A stretch of DNA of 11,428 nucleotides, taken from assembly GCA_937982605.1 (NCBI GenBank), contig CALJLC010000204.1, positions 1 through 11,428 on the forward strand, written 5' to 3'. Of the stretch, positions 6,894-11,428 are shown one piece after another; the stretch's first letter is position 1, and each line of letters begins with the position of its first letter. This DNA is from an uncultured Gemmatimonadales bacterium. Lineage in GTDB: Bacteria > Gemmatimonadota > Gemmatimonadetes > Longimicrobiales > Gaopeijiaceae. A program made the position numbers and the translations under genes. The notes under the pieces are model-generated. The model was not told where the DNA came from. It did no database searches and was given only the letters and a program-made list of their open reading frames with translations.

Positions 6894-7832
6894 ATGCCCG
6901 AGGCGTCCGCCTACTCCATCCGCCCCTTCTCCACGATCGCGGACTTCCGGGCGTGCGTCGATCTCCAGGAGGCCACGTGGGGGATCGGCTTCTCCGAGCG
7001 GGTATCGCCGGCGATCCTCAAGGTGGGTCAGATCCTCGGCGGCGTGTCGGCCGGCGCATACGATGCGGACGGCGCGCTCGTCGGCTTCGTCTTCGGCCTC
7101 ACCGGCGTGCGCGACGGAGAGGTCGTCCACTGGTCCGACATGCTCGCCGTGCGGCCCGAGGCGCGCGATTCCGGGCTCGGCCGCCTGCTCAAGGCGTATC
7201 AGCGTCAGCGGGTGATGGCCCTCGGTATCGAGAAGATGTTCTGGACCTTCGACCCGCTCCGCTCCCGCAACGCGCACCTGAACCTCACACGCCTCGGGAT
7301 CGTCGTGCGCGAGTACGCGGAGAACATGTACGGCGACACGGATTCGCCCCTCCACCGGGGGATCGGCACGGACCGCTTCATCGCGCTCTGGCTGCTCGGC
7401 TCGGATCGGGTCCGGCGCGCCGTGGCGGCGATCGAAGGCGCGCCGAGCGCCGGATCGCCGCCGGATAGCGGATCGCTGCCGGAGAGCGGATCGCCGGCCG
7501 AGAGCGGGTCGGTGCCGCCGACCCCGGGGCCGCCCGACGATCTCTGGCCGTCCGAGGTCGCGGAGGCCCCGATGGTGCTCGCCGGCGAGGACGCCGACGG
7601 ACCGCTCCGGCCCGGCGCGCCGGAGCTCCACCTCTCGGCGCCGGCGCTTCGCGTGGCCATCCCGACGGATCTCGACGCCGTGATGCAGGCCGACCTGAAC
7701 ACGGCCGTCGCGTGGCGGGAGGCGACCCGCGCCGTCTTCGCGCACTACCTCGAGAACGGATACGAGGTACGATACTTCCGGCGCGGCGCCCCGACTTCGT
7801 GGTACGGGCTCGCCCGCCGGACGGACCGCTGA
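6894..7832 (+). CDS. GNAT-family N-acyltransferase (COG3375-like), probable amino acid N-succinyl/acetyltransferase
   Basis: This is a 312-residue protein. Residues 1-175 form a GNAT domain with the acyl-CoA pyrophosphate-binding loop in VRPEARDSGLGRLLK (86-100), where R91-D-S-G94-L-G96 fits the Q/RxxGxG/A rule. The following WTFDPLRSRNAHLNLTRLG (117-135) is typical of the large predicted acetyltransferases that accompany o-succinylbenzoate synthase / N-acylamino acid racemase genes. A low-complexity linker of hexapeptide repeats (187-208) leads to a conserved C-terminal part (about 240-312) with LNTAVAWREATRAVFAHYLENGY. ATG 6894 has GGAAGAG just before it, 15 bases after the M20 stop. With the racemase next to it, the best guess is CoA-dependent N-succinylation (or acetylation) of D-amino acids. 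The acyl donor and substrate cannot be read from the sequence. Confidence 0.8.
   Translation: MPEASAYSIRPFSTIADFRACVDLQEATWGIGFSERVSPAILKVGQILGGVSAGAYDADGALVGFVFGLTGVRDGEVVHWSDMLAVRPEARDSGLGRLLKAYQRQRVMALGIEKMFWTFDPLRSRNAHLNLTRLGIVVREYAENMYGDTDSPLHRGIGTDRFIALWLLGSDRVRRAVAAIEGAPSAGSPPDSGSLPESGSPAESGSVPPTPGPPDDLWPSEVAEAPMVLAGEDADGPLRPGAPELHLSAPALRVAIPTDLDAVMQADLNTAVAWREATRAVFAHYLENGYEVRYFRRGAPTSWYGLARRTDR
7452..7517 (+). repeat. In-frame 18-bp tandem repeat encoding GS(P/L)(P/A)(D/E)S
   Basis: Three 18-base units (7452-7469, 7470-7487, 7488-7505) and a degenerate partial fourth (7506-7517) follow each other in the acyltransferase frame. They encode GSPPDS, GSLPES, GSPAES and GSVP. Units differ at a few bases, mostly substitutions. 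The repeat forms a flexible acidic/proline linker between the catalytic and C-terminal parts of the acyltransferase. Its copy number could vary between strains without breaking the frame. Confidence 0.85.
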
Positions 7833-7865
7833 CCTCGAACCGCAGCCCACCACGCACGAGCCCGA

Positions 7866-8969
7866 ATGAAGATCGAACGCGCGACGCTTCGCGAGATCCC
7901 GCTCCGCCTCAAGGAGTTCTTCGAGATCTCGAGCGGAGGGAGTCAGGACCGCCGCGTCCTGCTGCTGACGCTGGAGGGCGAAGGGCTCGAGGCGTGGAGC
8001 GAGTGCGTCGCGTCGAACGATCCCTCCTACTCGTACGAGACGACCGATACGGCGTGGCACGTCCTCACCGACTTCATCCTCCCGGCCGTCGTGGGTACGA
8101 GCTTCGACCGGCCCGAGGACGCCCTCGCGCCCGTGTCGTGGATCCGCGGCCACGGAATGTCGAAGGCCGCCGTCGAGATGGCCGCCTGCGACCTGACCGC
8201 CCGCGCGGCGGGGGTTTCCCTGTCGCGTTACCTGGGCGGAGAGCGCGACGCGGTGCCGGTCGGGGTGAGCGTCGGGATCAAGCCGAATGACGACGCGCTG
8301 CACGAGCAGGTCGCTTCGTTCATCGAGGACGGCTACGCGCGGGTGAAGATCAAGATCAAGCCGGGGCGGGACGTCGAGATGCTCGCCGGCCTGCGCTCCG
8401 CCTTTCCGGACACCTCGTTCATGGCGGACGCCAACTCGGCGTACACGCTCGACGACGTGGACCGTCTGAAGGAGCTCGACGCGCTCGACCTGATGATGAT
8501 CGAGCAGCCCCTCCGCTACGACGACTTTCTCGACCACGCGAAGCTGCAGGAGCGCATCTCCACACCCGTCTGCCTCGACGAGTCGATCAAGTCCACGGGA
8601 GACACCGAGCTGGCGCTCGAGCTCGGGTCCTGCCGGATCATCAACATCAAGCCCGGCCGGGTCGGCGGGCTCACGACCAGTCGCGCCATCCACGACATGA
8701 TGCGCGCCGCCGGGCTGCCGGTCTGGTGCGGCGGCATGCTCGAGTCCGGCGTGGGGCGCGCCCACAACGTGGCGCTCGCCTCGCTGCCGAACTTCACCCT
8801 GCCCGGGGACATCTCGGCGAGCCGTCGCTACTGGGAACAGGACATCGTCTCCCCCGAGTTCGAGGTCGACGACGGCCAGATGGCGGTACCGACCGGGCCG
8901 GGCATCGGCGTGGAGGTCGATGTCGAGCGCATCGAGGCGATCACCGTGCGCGAGGCCGCGTTCGGATAG
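7866..8969 (+). CDS. Enolase-superfamily N-succinylamino acid racemase / o-succinylbenzoate synthase
   Basis: This is a 367-residue, full-length member of the muconate-lactonising subgroup of the enolase superfamily. Catalytic residues are visible: the KxK motif Lys161-Ile-Lys163 on strand 2, metal ligands Asp188 (DANSAY), Glu213 (IEQPL) and Asp238 (LDES), and Lys262 (NIKPGRVGG) opposite. Almost all align one residue away from, or equal to, the numbering of the Amycolatopsis enzyme. The C-terminal GGMLESGVGRAHN is typical of the OSBS/NSAR family. Family members make o-succinylbenzoate for menaquinone, racemise N-acylamino acids, or both. No other men gene is present, while an M20 deacylase and a GNAT acyltransferase are directly upstream, so the racemase role in D-amino acid conversion is favoured. 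ATG 7866 lies 33 bases after the acyltransferase stop without a clear Shine-Dalgarno. This is the last gene of the operon and converges with the gspE-like gene. Confidence 0.87.
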   Translation: MKIERATLREIPLRLKEFFEISSGGSQDRRVLLLTLEGEGLEAWSECVASNDPSYSYETTDTAWHVLTDFILPAVVGTSFDRPEDALAPVSWIRGHGMSKAAVEMAACDLTARAAGVSLSRYLGGERDAVPVGVSVGIKPNDDALHEQVASFIEDGYARVKIKIKPGRDVEMLAGLRSAFPDTSFMADANSAYTLDDVDRLKELDALDLMMIEQPLRYDDFLDHAKLQERISTPVCLDESIKSTGDTELALELGSCRIINIKPGRVGGLTTSRAIHDMMRAAGLPVWCGGMLESGVGRAHNVALASLPNFTLPGDISASRRYWEQDIVSPEFEVDDGQMAVPTGPGIGVEVDVERIEAITVREAAFG

Positions 8970-8970
8970 G

Positions 8971-9006
8971 CTGCGCCCGAGCGCGTCACCGTCGCACGGG
9001 GCGCAG
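8971..9006. terminator. Possible bidirectional terminator hairpin between converging genes
   Basis: CTGCGCCC at 8971-8978 pairs perfectly with GGGCGCAG at 8999-9006 across a 20-base loop. It spans the 16-base gap between the racemase stop and the converging gspE-like stop at 8986-8988. There is no T run on either side and the loop is long, so function is uncertain. Confidence 0.3.
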
Positions 9007-10845
9007 ACACCACGCGCAGTAGCGCCAGCCCGACTCCACGGGTCGCCCGCAGCCGCAGCTTCGACTCCGGGCGAGCCCGCACTCCGGACAGCCGGCCGCG
9101 CCGAAGGGGACCCGCGCGCCGCAGCCGGAGCACGGCAGGCCGTCGGTGGCGCTCGACCGCAGATAGCGACCGACCTCGTGCGGCGTCGTCATCCCCGCGG
9201 CCACGGCGCGACGGGCGTCGGCCTCGAGCGAGCGCATCCCCGCGCTGACGGCGAGCCGTCTCAGGCGGGCCGAGGAGCCCCCTCCGGAGATCTCGTCCCG
9301 CATCTCGTCGGTCAAGGCGAGGAGCTCGTAGATCCCCGTGCGACCCGAGAGCCCGTCCCCGCACGCCTGGCAGCCCCTACCCCGGCATCGCTCGCACGAC
9401 CGGCGCACGAGCCGCTGCGCGACCACGCCTCCGAGCCCGCCCGCCACGAGGAAGGGCGGCACCCCCATGTGCAGCAGCCGGGTCACCGCGCCGGGCGCGT
9501 CGGTCGTGTGGATCGTGGAGAGGACGAGGTGTCCGGTCACCGCGGCCGCCATCGCGATCTCGGCGGTCTCCCGGTCCCGGATCTCTCCGATCATCACCAC
9601 GTCGGGATCCTGCCGCAGCACCGCGCGAAGGGCGTCGGCGAAGCCGAGCCCGGCCCGCGGGTCGACGCGCACCTGGCTGGCGCCCGGCAGACGGTATTCC
9701 ACCGGGTCCTCCAGCGTGACCACGTTGCGCGTCTCCCGGTCGATCTCCGAGAGCGCGGCGAACAGCGTCGTGCTCTTGCCGCTTCCGGTCGGCCCGGCGG
9801 CCAGGACGACCCCCTCCCCCCGCGAGAGCAGCGAGCGAAGGCCGGCGAGCACCGGCGCGCTCATGCCGAGCACGCCGAGGCTGGTCGGCGCGGCCGCCGA
9901 GTCGAGGATGCGCACCACCGCCTTCTCGCCGCCGTTCACGGGGAGCGTGCTCACGCGCAGCGTGAGCGCCCGGCCGTCGTGCTCGAAGCGGAGACTCCCG
10001 TCCTGGGCCCGTCGCCGCACCGAGATGTCCATCCCGGCCACCACCTTGATCCGGGACAGGACCGCGCGTCGTGACGACGCCGGGAGGTCGAGCGCACGCC
10101 TCAGCCTCCCGTCGACCCGGAAGCGCACGCGCACGTCGTCGCCGCTCTCCTCCACGTGGATGTCGCTGGCGCCGTCCTCGATCGCGGTGCGCAGAAGTCG
10201 ATCCACCAGTCGAACCACCGGGGTGCGCCTCGTCGCGCGCTCGAGCTCGGCGTGCTCGGCGGCAGGCGAGTCGTTCCGATCCGTGCCGCCGGGGAGGGCT
10301 CGGACGAGTTCGGCGAGGGTCTCGTCACGCTCCCCCCGAAATGTGTCCCTTCCGCCATCCACCGCACCGTACGCGCGGATCAGGGCGTCCTCGACGGCGG
10401 CCGGCGTGGCCACGACCGGATCGACGCGCCGGCCGGTCTGGAACTGGACGTCGTCGATGGCCTGAGCGTCGAGCGGATCGGCCATCGCCAGACGAATCGA
10501 ACGACGCAAGACCGTGAGCGCGACGATGCGCCGGCCGCGTGCCAACGCCGCCCCGACCGCCGCGACGGCGCCGTCGTGCGGGTCGAGGGGTCCCTCGACG
10601 AAGGCCACCCCGAGCTGGCGGGCCAGGGCCCTCGACACCGAGGTGCGGGACGTGGCTCCGAGCCGCACGAGGGTGTCGCCGAGGCGCTCTCCGCCGCGCC
10701 GCGCGTCTCCGAGCGCGGCCTCGACGAGCTCGGCGTCGACGCCCTCGTCCTCGACGAGGCGCCTTCCGCGGATCCGGGCGCGGGTCTGCCTGTCCCCCGG
10801 TAGCGTAGGTCGCAGGGCCGCGGGATGGCGGGCTGAGCCGAACAC
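8986..10845 (-). CDS. GspE/PilB-type secretion or pilus assembly ATPase with C-terminal double zinc ribbon
   Basis: This is a 619-residue protein read from GTG 10845. Residues about 29-160 form a type II secretion N-terminal domain (ERLGDTLVRLG and SRALARQLGVAFVE). After a linker comes the ATPase: DGASDIHVE (224-232) and VRFRVDGRL (240-248) in the N-terminal subdomain, Walker A GPTGSGKST (351-359), the Asp box TLEDPVEY (377-384), Walker B with DPDVVMIGEIRD (413-424) and the His box STIHTTD (443-449). The family tetracysteine finger is present but short: Cys484, Cys487, Cys492 and Cys495. It is followed by SGRTGIYE. Beyond the normal end (about 565) lies an extension with Cys572, Cys575, Cys586, Cys589 and Cys597, Cys599, Cys610, Cys613, read as two zinc ribbons. 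The protein would be a cytoplasmic hexameric ATPase driving type IV pilus or type II secretion. No pilin or gspF gene is in view. Confidence 0.87.
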   Translation of the reverse strand: MFGSARHPAALRPTLPGDRQTRARIRGRRLVEDEGVDAELVEAALGDARRGGERLGDTLVRLGATSRTSVSRALARQLGVAFVEGPLDPHDGAVAAVGAALARGRRIVALTVLRRSIRLAMADPLDAQAIDDVQFQTGRRVDPVVATPAAVEDALIRAYGAVDGGRDTFRGERDETLAELVRALPGGTDRNDSPAAEHAELERATRRTPVVRLVDRLLRTAIEDGASDIHVEESGDDVRVRFRVDGRLRRALDLPASSRRAVLSRIKVVAGMDISVRRRAQDGSLRFEHDGRALTLRVSTLPVNGGEKAVVRILDSAAAPTSLGVLGMSAPVLAGLRSLLSRGEGVVLAAGPTGSGKSTTLFAALSEIDRETRNVVTLEDPVEYRLPGASQVRVDPRAGLGFADALRAVLRQDPDVVMIGEIRDRETAEIAMAAAVTGHLVLSTIHTTDAPGAVTRLLHMGVPPFLVAGGLGGVVAQRLVRRSCERCRGRGCQACGDGLSGRTGIYELLALTDEMRDEISGGGSSARLRRLAVSAGMRSLEADARRAVAAGMTTPHEVGRYLRSSATDGLPCSGCGARVPFGAAGCPECGLARSRSCGCGRPVESGWRYCAWCLRPVRR

Positions 10846-11428
10846 GCTCCGAGGGCCCCCAGCACGAAAGCCGCGACGTCCCGCAGGTCCGCGGGGAAGG
10901 CCTTCGGTACGTCGGATGCCGGGAGGCCCGCCACGATCCCGAGCGCGGGGTTGAGCGTGTGCCCCGAGCGGACGTCCTCGACGTTGCCGTGATCGCTCGC
11001 CACGAAGAGCATCGTATCCGCGGGCATCGACGCGACCGCTCCGCCGAGAAAGGCGTCGACCCGCTCCAGCGCGCCGACGGCATCGGCCATCGTGCCCCGG
11101 TGGCCCGCGGTATCGGTCGTGTAGTGGGCGAAGAGGGTCAGGTCGTGACGGCTCGCGATCCGTCCCAGATTCGCGCCCGCTTACTCCGGAGCGACGTCCG
11201 GGAGGTGGTCGAAACCGAGGTGCCGGCGCCAGCCGTCGTTGACGATCTCGCTCGAGACGGCGTCACCCGCTGCCAGCGCTTCCTCGTGCCGCACGAGGAG
11301 ACCGGCCCCGCGTGCGGCGAGGGGCGGGGCGGCGATGCGCTGCCCCCCGCGCGGGCCCGGCCACCCCTTCGGATAGGCGTTGGCGAAGGCGACGCTCCGC
11401 CCCGCCTCCATCGCGCGTCGGAGCACGC
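10842..11428 (-). pseudogene. Alkaline-phosphatase-superfamily metalloenzyme gene, 5' end outside the window, interrupted by an in-frame TAA
   Basis: The reading frame enters at 11428 and runs through FANAYPKGWP, PLAARGAGLLVR and AVSSEIVNDGWRR to ...DVAPE, then hits TAA at 11181-11183. The same frame resumes at once with AGANLGRIASRHDLTLFAHYTTDTAGHRG and continues through ERVDAFLGG, LFVASDHGNVEDVRSGHTLNPALGIVAG and FVLGALGA. The two pieces together read as one continuous protein of the phosphoglycerate mutase / phosphopentomutase / alkaline phosphatase metal-enzyme group. The metal-binding DTAGH, SDHGN and GHTLNP motifs all lie after the stop, so the upstream fragment alone cannot be active. 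Near the expected C-terminus there is no stop, and the frame stays open to 10380, deep inside the gspE-like gene. The given lower boundary, 10842, is where a GTGA-type stop/start overlap would fall. A recent nonsense mutation is likely; a sequencing error is the main alternative. Confidence 0.75.

Noticed and set aside
7866..8969. Calling the enolase-superfamily gene menC for menaquinone synthesis
   Set aside because: The family includes such enzymes, but no other men gene is in the window, and the direct neighbours are an N-acyltransferase and a deacylase. The gene symbol is therefore left empty.
10380..10841. Extending the metalloenzyme protein to the first in-frame stop at 10380
   Set aside because: The extra sequence is low-complexity Ser/Arg/Pro-rich and lies inside the conserved N-terminal domain of the gspE-like gene in another frame. 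It is treated as read-out past a lost stop.
1..11428. Search for tRNA, rRNA, CRISPR, insertion sequences, phage genes or defence systems
   Set aside because: No such signatures were seen by eye. The only tandem repeat is the short coding repeat in the acyltransferase gene, and all substantial frames belong to metabolic, peptidase or secretion-type families.

Overview
The window comes from a very GC-rich bacterial chromosome with strong G/C preference at third codon positions. This preference opens long spurious reading frames on the opposite strand. The protein types (compact GlcDEF, a GspE-like ATPase with zinc ribbons, an alkaline-phosphatase-superfamily metalloenzyme) would fit Gemmatimonadota or a similar soil or marine phylum. 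That placement is only an impression from the sequence. No mobile element, tRNA, rRNA or CRISPR array is visible.

Layout on the + strand. Positions 1-194 hold the 3' end of an M42-family aminopeptidase gene. A 203-base spacer (195-397) follows, with two inverted repeats, the second looking like an intrinsic terminator. Next is a translationally coupled pair: a small GAF protein of the free methionine-(R)-sulfoxide reductase type (398-871) and a LACTB2-like metallo-beta-lactamase-fold hydrolase (868-1647). The hydrolase frame has no ATG, GTG or TTG that would preserve the N-terminal fold, so it probably starts at CTG.

A tight six-gene block, 1694-8969, appears to be one operon: glcD, glcE, glcF, an M20 carboxypeptidase G2-like deacylase, a GNAT N-acyltransferase and an enolase-superfamily N-succinylamino-acid racemase / o-succinylbenzoate synthase. 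Gaps are at most 33 bases, and glcE and glcF overlap by 19. The first three genes encode a membrane-associated 2-hydroxyacid (glycolate or D-lactate) oxidase. The last three match, by family, the known acylate / racemise / deacylate route that converts D-amino acids irreversibly to L-amino acids (first described in Geobacillus kaustophilus). Together they would make an operon for oxidising D-2-hydroxyacids and salvaging D-amino acids. The link between the two halves is inference.

On the - strand, converging on this operon, lies a gspE/pilB-type ATPase gene (10845 to 8986). It has an unusually compact tetracysteine finger and a C-terminal pair of zinc ribbons. Upstream of it, running off the window end, is an alkaline-phosphatase-superfamily metalloenzyme gene. 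An in-frame TAA at 11181-11183 splits it ahead of its metal-binding motifs, and it also lacks a stop where the family would normally end. It is called a pseudogene, with sequencing error as the alternative.
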